This document shows, piece by piece, positions 25,541 to 38,200 of a stretch of DNA of 64,000 nucleotides (position 1 is the stretch's first letter; every line of letters starts with the position of its first letter). The notes under the pieces are model-generated. The model had not been told where the DNA came from. It saw only the letters and a list, made by a program, of their open reading frames with translations, and did not search any database. Origin of the DNA: Megamerina dolium (taxonomy: Eukaryota > Arthropoda > Insecta > Diptera > Megamerinidae); contig OY978527.1 of assembly GCA_963854835.1 (NCBI GenBank), positions 17,245,584 to 17,309,583 of the forward strand, written 5' to 3'. The position numbers and the translations under genes are program-made.

Positions 25541-25739
25541 AAATAAGATATTTAAGTAAATATTGTGGCCTTTGCAAAAGGGACACAACATTTTAGATCA
25601 GCCGGTAGAATACCAGGTAGATTGTAGTATCCGGGAGAACTATAAAGGTAGTCCCCATTAAAGTAAATGCAAAACTTGAAATCGTTATAGTAGAGAAGCA
25701 GGAAGTATCTCCTAGAATATATTTAGGTGAGACATTGGG

Positions 25740-26036
25740 TGTAAACGTCTTTATAATAGCCCCGACATCATAGCCACCATCAAAACTTAACACCTTAGAT
25801 GGACTGGTCACATAGAGAGATTGAGAGCGAATGAACAAATCCTGCGTGCGACATGCTACAGAACTAGGAAAAAGGGATGCCCAAGACTGAGATGGATGGA
25901 CGAGGTGGACAGTGATGCAGCCACCCTAAACATCAGAAATTAGAGAACACTAGCGAAAGATAGAACCGTTTGGAGACATATTTTACAGCAGGCGAAGACC
26001 TACCCAGGGTTGTCCGGCCAACTATGATGATGATGA
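25740..26036 (+). mobile_element. RTE-like 3' fragment inserted in gypsy pol
   Basis: The 297-bp insertion is flanked by the 12-bp duplication tgagacattggg at 25728-25739 and 26037-26048. It carries the last codons of an RTE-like ORF (RWMDEV, DAATLNIR, LAKDRTVWRHILQQAK read across frames) and ends in a (GAT)n tail. Short tandem 3' tails are typical of RTE elements. It is extremely 5'-truncated. Confidence 0.8.
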
Positions 26037-26646
26037 TGAGACATTGGGCAGTGTGACGGACAACACAGTGTATGTCCCAATGCTCAACACGAATACAGAT
26101 TCATACATTGTAAATAATAATCTTAAAATTAATATAATTAAATTTAACCATTTAGAACACGTAGAATACGACATAGCTCATGAAATAAATAACATTAAGG
26201 AAACTGATAACGACAAAAGGTTTACCAAAATATTAGAAACAATTAAGCTAGACGAAAACTTTAACGGCATAGACAGATCAGGTGCCAATCAATCAGGGAC
26301 AGTACACAAGGAAGAAATCAATAGCCACGTAAATAAAATGTTGGAGGATTGAGTAATTGTTCCCAGCTCCTCTCCTTGGAATTCCCCAAGAATATTAGTT
26401 CCAAAGAAGGCGGGAAGCGATGGAACAAAGAAATGGAGACTAGATCCTGCTTTCAGAAAATTGAACGATTCCAACTCCACGTATCGATGAAATATTGAAT
26501 CAGTAAGATCACAGTAGATATTTCACTACACTTGATTTGGCCAGTGGGTATTATAAAGTGCTAATGGAAGGATCAGACAGAGAAAAAACCGCTTTTAGTT
26601 CAGGTGTCGGGCATTATGAATTTAATAGAATGCCTTTTGGGTTAAT

Positions 26647-27891
26647 AATATATATTTTAGGGATTAGCCGAATCAGAGCACTTAGTTTGGTTGCAGAATT
26701 CTTCTACTTCCTTCCTCATAATAACATCACGCGTTATTTCAAGCATGTCTTTGTGGGGTATGTTCCACATTTCGAGTTCATCCAGTGTGGACATCCTCCT
26801 GCTTGCCAATGCAGGACACTGGCACACTATGTGCGCCGCTGTCTCTGCCTCTTCCACGCATAATCTGCAAATGTCAGCATCCTCCCCTTCAACAAGACCC
26901 ATCTTGCTGAGGTGGTACCTGAAATTGCCATACCCAGTTATTAATGCAGTCAACCAGCTTAGAGTCAATTGTCCTAGACTGAGAGCCCTCCCCGATTCAC
27001 TGCCCTTTGACAGCCTCAACGAAGCCTTTGCCTGTCTACAAGTGGATAAGTTCTCCCATCTCGTGAGATGGAGTTTCTCTATCCACTCTTCGACCTTTGC
27101 CTTCACCGTCCCGCTGCTAAGAGCAACTACTGGTTCCGGTCCATAAAATTCAGCTTCAGATCCTTGTCTAGCCAAGGCATCTGCAGCTTCATTCTGTTCT
27201 ATACCAATGTGTCCCTACACCCACATAAGAGTAATCGCATTACTACGAGCACACCCGTTTCTGAACACAATCGAGCGCCAACTTAGAAGATACCGTAGGT
27301 TGTTGCAGTCGCCTGACCACCGCCTGGTTATCGAATGCTCGCAAGATTTTCTTACCTTGCACCTTTCCATCCAGTAGATGGTCTAGCGCATGCATTAGAC
27401 CAAGCATTTCTGCTTGATAGACCGATACGTATCTTCCCAGATTCAGAGTGCATGCCAGTCCCAACTCTTTAGAATGAACCATCTGTAAAAATACTGATGT
27501 CATTTTCCTCACATACATCATGTGTGAGGCCGTCATCAAAGAGTGTTCTGTGTGACTTTTCAGTCATCTTCAGCCTACCTATTCCCTCTATTGGCATTTG
27601 CGCCTCCTTTACACTATCTTCGTGCCGAATCCATACCAATTATTGGTTGTCTTCAGACGTACTGCTGTTAATGCCGCTGACTTCATAATATGCAAGTCTA
27701 ACGGCAGCACCCCGAGAAAGACTTCCAATGCTTATACTGAGGTCGTCCGGATAGCTCCGGTAATCCTAATACAAGTCATTCTTTGCACCCTATCTAACTT
27801 GCTTTTCGCGGTCTTTTGGGTGACCTTAAGCCACCAGACCACAGCAGCCTACGTTATTAAGGGCCTTACCATCGTTGTGTAGATCCAGTGG
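26647..27891 (-). mobile_element. R1/LOA/I-type non-LTR fragment with RNase H, inserted in gypsy RT
   Basis: A 15-bp duplication gccttttgggttaat occurs at 26632-26646 and 27892-27906, splitting the gypsy RMPFGL motif. On the - strand the fragment encodes an RT C-terminus (about 27880-27560), an RNase H domain (YVSVYQAEMLGLMHALDHLL near 27430), and a Cys-rich C-terminus (CRLCVEEAETAAHIVCQCP, about 26880-26800). Its stop codon directly precedes a short AT tail. Frameshifts separate the blocks. Confidence 0.82.
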
Positions 27892-28232
27892 GCCTTTTGG
27901 GTTAATGGGAGCATCTGCAACTTTTCAAAGATTATTGAATCATATATTGACTGGACTCCAGGGAATATATTTTTTTGTATATTTGGATGACATTGTTGTC
28001 TACTGTGGGAATTTGGCAGAACGTGAATTGCGTTTATGGAGAGTGTTTGAACTCTTACGTAAACATAACTTAAAACTAAATACAGAGAAGTACCAGTTTT
28101 TACAAAAAGAAATAATTTGCCTAGGACATAAATGCATTGGGGAACGGGCGTTACCAGATCCCAGTTAGGCAGAATGCGCTAGAAATATTCCTGTTCCAAG
28201 AAATAAGAAAGACGTTCAGACATACTTACAAA

Positions 28233-29335
28233 GGATGAAATTCATATAAATTCTAAAGCATTTTATAACGTTGTAAATAGAAAACTTAAAAATGCTGATT
28301 TCCCTCCAATAATGAAATTGAAGGATCATGTGTCTGGTGATGACCAGACTATCTCCGACCTATTTGCGGACTTCTTTAGTTCAACTTATTCAACAGAAAC
28401 TTACGATGCTAGCTGCTCGTACCAATTTTCGATTACACCAATAAATTCAATACTCATGCCCTTTATAACTCCTGATGAAGTTTTGTGCCATCTTAAAACT
28501 TTTAAAATGTCTTACTTAGCTGGACCTGACAAGAATCCTGGCTGTATTCTTAGGTTTTGTGCTAAATTCCTATATTTACCGTTGACTGATATTGTCAATG
28601 CTTCACTTCAGCTTGGGTATTTTCCTATTAGTTGGAAGGAGTCATTCCTAGTTCCACTTTTCAAGAGTGGTTTAGAAATTGCTAATTATCGAGGTATAGC
28701 CAAACTAAATGTTATACCTACTGGTTTTCTAAGTAAAGTCCGCAATATCTTTGGACCAACATGGTTTCTTGAAAGGAAAATCCACAGTAACCAATCTGCT
28801 TGAGTTTTCAACCAGTGTAATTAATGGTTTTACTCGTGGCCTCTAGATTAAAGTAGTTTATATTAAGTTTAGTAAAGATTTCGACACAGTAAATCATGAC
28901 TTATTGATAAAGAAACTAGATTTAATTGGCATACCCCACATCTTAGTACGCTGGATCAGTTCTTATTTATCTCACCGTAGTCAGAAAGTTCTATTCAAAA
29001 ACGCAATTTCGAAAAATATAATCGTTGCTTCTGGTGTTCGTCAGGGTAGCCAGTTCTTTTCTTACTCTTCATAAATGATATTCCTTCAGCTATTATACAC
29101 TCAACTGTTTTGATGTTTGCGGATTATGTCAAACTTTTTATGACTCATTATTCATCTGCTTCCCAAAAAAGTTTACAGTTAGATTTAATTTCTCTTTCAA
29201 ACTGGTGCTCTTCAAATCTAATGGTACTTAACTTAGATAAATGTAAGTTTATGATTTTTGCTAGGAGAGAACCTCTTTTTTATCAGTTTTCGCTTAATGA
29301 TAAACCCTTGATGTGTCCTTTGCAATATCTCCTGG
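28233..29335 (+). pseudogene. Second jockey-like reverse transcriptase relic
   Basis: From 28233 the frame reads DEIHINSKAFYNVVNRKL, a DLFADFFSSTY linker, SYLAGPDKNPG, PLFKSGLEIANYRGIAKLN, then after a frame change DFDTVNHDLLIKKLDLIGI, GVRQGS and LMFADYVKLFM. The catalytic FADD box has become FADY, and stops and shifts are frequent, so it is dead. It directly follows the gypsy relic and may have inserted into it; I did not find the duplication. Confidence 0.8.
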
Positions 29336-29700
29336 CTGACGTCAATTACTGGTGTTAATGCTGGTTCCAAGATAGATAAAGTCCTTCAGTACTTTAAAAG
29401 CGTAGTTATAGACAGTGACGAGCTTTCCAAGATGCAGGGACTTTTTGTATGTTGATACTAGGTACTTCGTCTTGCCCTCGTTCACCCATTCGACGCGACT
29501 CTCTTTCCAACTCTGAGAATGCTGCACAGACTGCTCGCGTGTTCATCCCGATTATGTCAATATCATCGGCATACGCCAACAGCATGACACTTTTGTTGAA
29601 GATAGTGCCATTAATTATGTCGTAGATCAGCAGCTCGTATTATTTTCTTCATAATAAGAAACCCCGTTGTCTGAAACGCCCTTCGGTATTAAATGGTGGG
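29336..29700 (-). pseudogene. RTE-like reverse transcriptase fragment
   Basis: On the - strand it reads NGTIFNKSVMLLAYADDIDI with an intact YADD, then VNEGKTKYLVST, then AFKVLKDFIYLGTSINTSN. These are consecutive blocks of a non-LTR RT. It belongs to the same lineage as the fragment at 55.9-56.2 kb, judged from the shared YLG/NNDIS region. Both ends are truncated. Confidence 0.75.
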
Positions 29701-30699
29701 GAGAGGTCCTTCCCAATTTTCACTGCATAATGGAAGATACTCAGACATTGTTGTGTTGTGCTATCAAGAAAGTCTTTTATCCAAAAATACTGATGCTCGC
29801 AAAACAAGAAGAAAGAGTTTTGTCCGAAAATACTGATGGTCGCGAAACTAAATTTGAAGACTACCTGTAAGTCTATCGAAAGTCATCCATATTGAAAAAA
29901 TTTTATAAAATATCAACTTTAAAAAAAATATTTAAGAATTTTTTAAAAATTGTATGGCCTTGATGTGGTTTCAAATTTTCTATAGGTCAATAGTGATTAT
30001 TTTGGTGAAAAAATCGGTCTTTGAAAACAAAAAAAAAAATTTTGATCCTCCGGTTTGCTAAAAAAAAAAAATCTTTTACCCGAAAATACTGATGCTCGCA
30101 AAACCGGCGTCGGGCATAAAAGGATTATTTTAATTTTTTGCGCCGGTCGAAAACCGGCTATCAAGAGAAACAATTTTTGATTTTTTATATTCACAAAAAT
30201 AGGCTTTATACGAAGACATTTTTTTTTTCCTTTAAGTGAGCTATTCTGCACTGGAAAAAAAAGTGTTTTGTTATTTCAGTTATTGCAAACTTTTTGATCC
30301 TCCGGTTTGCTCCACAGAAATAAATGGTCATAAAAACATTATTTCGATTTCCATAAAATGGTAATTTAGGAGGTCAAAATTTTTGCCCACCATTCGTATA
30401 CTAAAATAAGAAACTACCGACAATACTAAGTAAGAGGGGAGTTCTATAATCCAATACATGCATGTGATAGAAATCATTTTCGTACGAAATAGCAAGCGAA
30501 ACCGATTTGACCTGTAATGTATTTCGTTTTCACTTTCGAATTTAAAATCGTACGAATTGCCCTGTGATGAAAATCGATATATTTCTTTAAGCGACTAAAG
30601 AAATTAATATTAATTATATGATATTTAAGGGGAAAGCATAAGAACTCAGCTCAAAAAGTTATATTAATTAGTTTTATGTTTATTAGCAAGGGTACTCGA
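29701..30699. repeat. Noncoding with short direct repeats
   Basis: A motif close to cttttaccc-gaaaatactgatgctcgcaaaac occurs near 29773, 29822 and 30073, and gatcctccggtttgct occurs near 30043 and 30295. Inverted ccggcg/cgccgg words lie at 30102-30155. The sequence is AT-rich with long A-runs. Its nature is unknown; it is not coding. Confidence 0.5.
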
Positions 30700-30810
30700 G
30701 TTGGTGCCGTAGCTCAGTGGTTAGTGTGTTGGCCTTCTGATCTGTAGGTTGTGGGTTCAAACCATGGCTGAAGCAAACAAATTTAATATCGAAAAGGTTT
30801 TTCTTTCCGT
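30700..30810 (+). repeat. SINE head fragment (tRNA-related region only)
   Basis: It has A box tagctcagtggttag and a B-box-like gggttcaaacc, then aaatttaatatcgaaaagg. Similarity to the family stops after the tctttcc word, so the body is missing. Confidence 0.75.
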
Positions 30811-32224
30811 TATCTCTTATTTTTGACGCTTTCGTTTTTCGTCTCTCGTCGCAAATTTTTCCGAGTACACTACCAGTAAAAATTATTAATAATTGTTTAC
30901 AATTTGTAATAATTTGCAGTTCCTGTACAAAGCTAATGCTTGCAAATATTTTGTATATACAGAAATATATATTACTTAAAATGTGGACGGTATTACCCAT
31001 ACAAAATAGTTTACATACATCTTTTTTTGAAGTTTCATACAAATTACATTTATTTACTGCCTGGAAGTGAATTTAGAGCAAAATTGTTTTAGGAATTTCT
31101 TTATTTAAATGAGAATATTGAAAAGAAATCAATAACTCATACGTTAAACATAGATTTTTTACCCGTAAAAACCCTGAAAATATGGAATTTTTCATGTTTT
31201 GGCTTCAAAACGGCCGTTTTGAGTATAAATAAATTTAATTTCGGATTCCTCGTACACAAAAATTGATGTTTGTTTAAATACACCAAAACAAAAAAAAAGG
31301 GGTGCACAATAGACCTAGGTTCGCAGTGCAATACACCCCTCTAAGAATAAATGAACTAAAAATAAATTTTCTTTATTTCCTCCGCGACCATAGACTAATA
31401 CATCACTATTATACCACTATCATTTACCCCACAGTAACTACTTGGGAGCCATTGAATTCAAGCTTGTTGAAATAGGCGCGTTAACTATTTTTAATAAGTG
31501 GAAAATTATAAAAACGTACGGTTATAAAATATATCTCTATATATATATATATTTTAAATTGCAAATTTAAAATCAAATTAACATAAACCATGTTTTAAAA
31601 TTAAATTTCCGTATATGTAAAAATTAATTATAGGTTAATTAGTAATGAAAATATAAATAAAAATGTCAATTAAAATTAAAAACTTAGGTGTAGTCCCAAA
31701 CACATACAGATTGTATGAAGGTCATTGCCTATTGTGGGAACCAAGTTTGTGGTCATTTTAATAAATAAAAGAATCAATAATATTACCCTAGTTTATTTTT
31801 ATATCTAATAACACCTAAATCACGACGATTCGGAGTTTCATGGATATACCTCAATTATTGAATAAATTATTTAATTATAAATTATTGAATAATTCCGGGT
31901 ACCCGGGTACTTGATCATTGTCCTTAGGGTTAAATAATTTCAAATATTTTCTCTAACAAACTATTAAGTATTCCAATGTTTTTCAAACTTTAAATGTATA
32001 CCAAAGATATATTGTGAATGACTAACCGGCATGATTGACAGCTACATTTGCAAATGACAGCGAAAATTAGTTTGACATTTGCGGACGCATCGCGTACACA
32101 ACAATTTATGTTATAGCTTCCGCTGGTGAACAAAGTTTAAAAATTCTAATAATTGATAAAGAGAAAGTAGAAAAAATAAATTATATTTATTTCCAAAGTA
32201 AAGGGAAAAACGACATAATTAAAC
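30811..32224. promoter_or_regulatory. Upstream and 5' UTR region of Cbp80; no other gene seen
   Basis: 30811-32030 is AT-rich and featureless. The roughly 180 bp before the Cbp80 start codon at 32225 must include at least part of its 5' UTR and promoter. I see no convincing TATA box or core motif, as is common for broadly expressed genes. No transcription start can be fixed from sequence alone. Confidence 0.35.
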
Positions 32225-32264
32225 ATGAATAGACGACGAGCACACGATGGGGATGAAGATTATG
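32225..32264 (+). CDS. Cbp80: Cbp80 exon 1 (start codon)
   Basis: ATG at 32225-32227 opens [13 protein letters not shown] and the exon ends at a gtgagt donor, phase 1. This N-terminus matches the fly homologue's short basic-acidic start, which decides the start codon. Confidence 0.92.
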
Positions 32265-35200
32265 GTGAGTACAAAATTTAACCTAGAAATATGTGTGTGT
32301 GGTTGTGTTGTATGGAGCACCACAACTAAATAGTACCATACATACGTTCACATTCCATCGATCATTTTACAGATCATCGCAATCGTAAACGCCGTCGTGT
32401 CTCAGAAAATCAAGAAATTGAAGATCGTTTGGAATCGCTTATACTGCGTGTTGGTGAACGCAGCACCTCTTCGGTGGAATCAAATCTTGAGGGTTTAGTA
32501 TCGGTGTTGGAAGCTGATTTGGGTGCATTTCGTTTGAAAATCTTACGTATATTGTCGGAATGTGCAACGAAAATGCCCGAAAAATGTACGATATATACGA
32601 CACTTGTTGGTCTCTTGAACGCGAAAAATTATAAATTTGGCGGAGAATTTGTCGATCATATGGTGAAAACATTTAAGGAGTCGCTAAAGCTATGTCGTTG
32701 GGATGCAGCACGTTATTCGCTACGTTTTCTCGCTGATCTTGTGAATTGTCATGTCATCTCAGCGACTAGCTTATTGCAATTACTCGATACGATGATAGAC
32801 GTCTCAAATGAGGATACAGTACCACAAGTGCGTCGTGATTGGTTCGTTTTTGCAGTGCTGTCCACACTGCCATGGGTTGGTCGTGATTTATACGAGAAGA
32901 AGGAATCATCGTTGGAGTCACTGTTGCTACGCATTGAAGTGTATTTGAATAAACGCTCGAAAAAACATCATAATGCATTGCGTGTATGGTCGGTTGATGC
33001 ACCACATCCACAAGAGGAATATCTGGATTGTCTGTGGGCGCAAATACGCAAGCTGCGTCAAGATAATTGGGCTGAAAAGCATATACCACGACCATATTTG
33101 GCCTTCGATTCGATACTTTGCGAGGCGTTGCAGCATAATCTGCCACAGATAGTGCCACCACCACATCATGAATCGTTCGAATATCCCATGCCTTGGGTTG
33201 TCTATCGCATGTTCGATTACACCGATTGCCCGGATGGTCCAAACTTACCGGGCGCACATTCGATTGAACGTTTTCTCATCGAAGAGCATTTGCACCACAT
33301 CATCGAGACACATCGTTTAGAACGTAAAGATTGTGCAGCTCAGCTGTTAGCATTCCCATACAAGAATAAGATACCGCTGGAATATTGTATTGTTGAAGTG
33401 ATATTTGCTGAAATATTCCATATGCCAACACCGCGTTATTTGGAAATCGTATACGGTTCAATATTGATTGAATTGTGTAAATTACAACCAGCTACATTGC
33501 CACAGGTTTTGGCACAGGCAACGGAAATACTTTTTATGCGTATCGATTCAATGAATACATCATGTTTTGATCGTTTTGTTAATTGGTTCTCATATCATTT
33601 GAGTAATTTTAAATTCACCTGGTCATGGGAAGAATGGGACAGTTGTCTGCTATTGGATCCAGAACATCCACGTCCCAAATTTATACAGGAAGTTTTGCAC
33701 AAATGTTTAAGGTACTTGAGTATTCATAAAATTTAAAGTTGAATTTATATTGATTTGTGTCTTCTCCCACTTAGACTATCCTATCATCAACGCATCAAGG
33801 AAATGATGCCAGAAACATATTCTAAATTGGTACCTGTTCCACCACAACCAAATTATAAATATGCATCTGAAGAAGCGGGTAAGTTGAATAGAATATGTAA
33901 TATTTAATTTCATAAAGAAAATGATTTAGTTGTGGCCATTTATTAAAATATATTTAAGAGGAAACCATTGCTACGAGTGCAGAAGTAATATCTTCAATTT
34001 AACACCTTGTTTAAAGCGTACTTTTTCAGACTCTGCTTATGTAAGAATAATCATAAGTGGTTGTTTGTTGAATTTTTATTTAAATTATCTTTAAATTTTT
34101 TACATACATACATATTTACAATATTTTTTGCATATTGGTAGCAGAAGCCTATAACTTTTTATTGATATCCGCATTCACTTCATTCTCTTCATCGTCAATG
34201 ATTACTGGTATTTCTTCACCATCAGAACCGACTCTAATGCTAACCGATTTACTCACAGATTTTTGTGTTAGAACTTCAGTAGCACTAGCATTAGAGTGTT
34301 TCGAAAGATTAGAAGTTAGCGACAAAAGAGGAGTGGTTGTTGATTTGTTCGTACTATCATTAATACTATTGTTATTGCTATTTGTAGAGAATTTCTGCTC
34401 AATCAATATGCTACTATGAGCATTATTATCTGCTTTATTGTCATTTATATCTGTTGCAGAGTATAAATTGAGCATATTCCTGCTGTGAGTGGAAACATTC
34501 TCGTCTTCATCGTTCTCGTTCTCTTCTGTATTAATAATGGGAGATTCAGATAATGATGATGATAGTGATAATGTTGGTGGTATATGCTTCGTTGTTGTTG
34601 TTGTTGCTAATGTTGTAGAGTTGGTTTTGTTTCGAATTGTCGATGATGATGATGATGATGTTGATGTGCTCACATCACGTTGCGGCAATGGTTTACGACG
34701 TGGCATCCATTTGAGTACTGGCTTTTCTGTGCTAGCGTTTACAGTTGTTGTTGCTCTGCTGCTGTTATTAGTGGCACCACCACCACCACCACGCATATAA
34801 ACATTACGTTGACGATGACCAACCGTGCGTAATGGCGTTTCAGTAGATGAAGTTGATACAATATTTCTTTGTTGTTGCTGTTCCCTGTGACGTTTATGAT
34901 GAATTCTACGCAAATACGGAGACGATTTCAATGATGGTGATGCCGTTGATGAAGGTAATGGAGATGCTGCATCCATGATTGTATCATCATTCAACGAGTT
35001 GATAGATATAGATTGTGTTAAAATCATAGTTGTTGTGATAGCTGGTGCTGGTGCTGTTGTTGCTGCCGTTGGTGGTGTATTAGTTGTTGTTGTTCTTCGC
35101 CAATTTGGAGTCATTTCATTGCGTCTACGAAACGATGAAACACTTTTTGAATTATTACTCGATGCTGACATAAGTGTCATGTGATTTTTCGACGGGAAAG

Positions 35201-38200
35201 TAGAAGAATTTAATGTCGCTGGTGTTGATGATGTCGTTGTTGTTGAAAAAGAAGCAATTGCTGCTGTTGTTGAAGAATCTACCGGTGTTGATGGTGTACT
35301 CTGCGATACTGACGCTATACTTTCATTATATTCTCTTATTGATGTTTCAGTGAGCGTTTCAAGCAAATGTTCATTTCTTTCATCGTAATTGTTGTTGTTG
35401 GTGTTGGTTTTGTCAACATTTCCATTGTATTTCTGTTTTTGCAAATTATCCTCATCTCCACTGTCACCACTGTTATTATCCACATACGTTGTTGACTCAC
35501 TGGATGATGATACCTGTAATTAGAGTTTTTGGAAAAATCGATTATCGAATATTTTTCGGTAAATGTAAACAGCCGGCTTCCGGTTAATCGGTGCTTGTAT
35601 TTTAAATTTTTAATAAATTAAAGAAATAGTTTTATTTTATCAATCAATATTCAGCTTCCTTAAAAATAATTCTCAAAATCCTCTAATATTGTTGGAGTTC
35701 TGTTCGACATAAATTGGCAATATGTCATTTCATTGACAATAGTCGTTCTCAAGACTTGGTCAGGACTTCGTACAATATTTAGGAAGATTTTTTTTAGTAT
35801 TTTGTTCCAATTAAAGCCTGTGTACTTTATTAGTTCACCTAATTAATACTCCACATAAAATTAGAACTTATTCCGATCATAAAAAACTTAGTCTTCACAT
35901 AAAATGTTAATTTTTTAAGCAAAAGTCAAGAAATTTGTATTGGAGGTTTTATTATTTTTTAATGTTACGTTGAAATAAGTCCTCTACACAAAGTTTAAAG
36001 TCACTTTGTTCTTAAATAAATATAGTCCCTATACAAAAATTTCAGTTTTTTAGCATGAATCTGTAAATTTATATGGAAGTTATCATTATTTTTCAATGCA
36101 TCCCTCTGAAACTTGGCGAATTAAATTTTTTCACCAAACTACAATAACACTCTACAAAATTAGTAGTCATTTTGTTCACGAATAAATGTAGTTCTCATAC
36201 AAAATTTTCATTTTTTAAAGCAAAAATCGATAAATTTGTATGGAAGGTATCATAATTTCATTATAATGTAACAATCCCAATCTTTATTGTTTTTATTTTT
36301 CCACCAGAGTGGTATTCTACATAAAATTTCAAGCCATTTTGTTCATAAATAGATACAGTCCCATTCAAAATTTCCTTTTTTTTAAGCCCGAATCGATAAA
36401 TTCGTATGGAAGGTATCATTATTTTTGCAATGCATCTCTCTTCTTATTTATGAACTGAATTACTTAAAATTTTGTGTGGAATATTTTAGCAAAAAAAAAA
36501 AAAATAAAATGCTGAAATGAAAAATAATAATTCAATAAATAGTGATGTATTGAAAAGTAAATAACAAGCAAATAAAGAAGTGTGCACGAGAAGATAGGAG
36601 AAAATGGAGCGATCACTTAGCGGCCACAGCGCAGGCTGCAGCAGAGACGTATCGCGCCCGAGATCTGTAGCACACTATACGACAGCTAACAAACACCGCC
36701 TTTAAAACTTCCAAGCCGCTTAAAGACGAAAATTGAGTACTAACAACGTCCAAAGACAAGCAAATCCACATATGGGAGCGCTATTATGAGAAGTTATTGT
36801 CATCGCCATCCGCTCAACCAATCGAGCCCTGCAGCTGCCAACGTCACACAGTTAGAGGCGATATCCCCACCACATGCCCGGATGAGTTTGAGATAATAAG
36901 CGCGATCAAGACACTAAAAAATAACAAAGCTCCTGGACCTGACAACATCAATCCGGAGTTACTAAAAGCTGACCCCAATCTTAGTGCTCGTATCCTGATG
37001 CCCCTATTAAAAAACATTTGGAGCTCAGAAAAAATACCATCCGAGTTGAAAGAAGGTACCATCAATCTTCTCCCGAAGAAAGTTAATTTATCCGAGTGTA
37101 AAAATTGGAGAGGTATCACGCTGTTAAGCATGATAAACAAAGTCTTAGCACAAATAATTCACAGAAGGCTATCCAATTCACTGTTGCAGGGATTACGCAA
37201 AGAGCAAGCGGGCTTTCGCCCACGGTGCTCGTGCGTAGATCATGTAAACACCTTGAGAGTAATCGTGGAACAGTCAGTGGAGTGGCGGACACCCCTCTAC
37301 ATGTGTTTTATCGACTTCGAGAAAGCTTTCGATACTCTTAAAGACGAAGCGATATGGAAGGCGCTCGCATGTAAAGGGGTTCCGGAAAAAATTATTAACA
37401 TCATCAAAGAGCTGTACGCGGGCGCTAGTTGCCGCGTAAAACACGAAAATGCTTTAAGCAATGGGATTAAGGTGCAAGCCGGAGTGAGGCAGGGCTGCGT
37501 ACTATCTCCACTGTTGTTCAACCTAGTATTGGACTTAGTTATGCTGCAAGCTTGTGCAGTTAACAGAGGCATCTCCTGGAGTATGGGCGGCCACCTGGAA
37601 GATCTAGACTATGCTGACGATATTTGTCTGCTGGCGCATAAATTTTCGCACATATCAGCAAAATTGCAAGCGGTATGTGACGCTGCAGTACAAACAGGAC
37701 TTAAAATCAATATCGCGAAGACCAAAGTTATGCGAATCAACACTACCGAAACACAAGCTCTTCAGATTGCTGGCGTACCTTTGGAAGATGTAGACGAATT
37801 CTGTTACCTTGGGAGTATTATTTCCAAGACTGGCGGGTCATCAGTTGACATACGCAACAGTATATCGAAGGGTAGTGCTGCATTTGGCATGCTAGACAAG
37901 GTATGGAGAGCGTCTTACATATCCAGGCATACGAAACTTAAGATATTCAACGCCAATGTGAAGCCTATAGTTCTGTATGGGTGCGAAACATGGAATATCT
38001 CGGCAAGTGTACTACAGTCGCTGCAATCTTTTCTTAATCGCTGTCTACGTAGAATTATACGTGTATTTTGGCCCCAGGTCATAAGCAACACTGAACTCTG
38101 GAATGTGACCAAACAAACACCAATCCACATCGAAATCCAACGTCGTAAGTGGAAATGGATCGGCCACACATTGCGGAAACCCCACGGTGACATAACGAGA

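Larger units (their letters stand above)
25545..28232 (+). pseudogene. Ty3/gypsy-type pol relic with nested insertions
   Basis: With insertions removed, one frame runs through a protease-linker region (EIVIVEKQEVSPRIYLGETL, then NTVYVPMLNTN). It continues through KEEINSHVNKMLED-stop-VIVPSSSPWNSP, a decayed stretch, SGYYKVLMEGSDREKTAFSS, YEFNRMPFGL, GASATFQRLLNHILTGLQG and the catalytic FVYLDDIVVY box. It ends near KDVQTYL at about 28232. No LTRs, integrase or envelope gene are present. Several stops and an internal deletion make it inactive. Confidence 0.85.

Noticed and set aside
32766..33257. 163-codon antisense frame
   Set aside because: It is a shadow of Cbp80 exon 2, whose + strand protein is clearly conserved.
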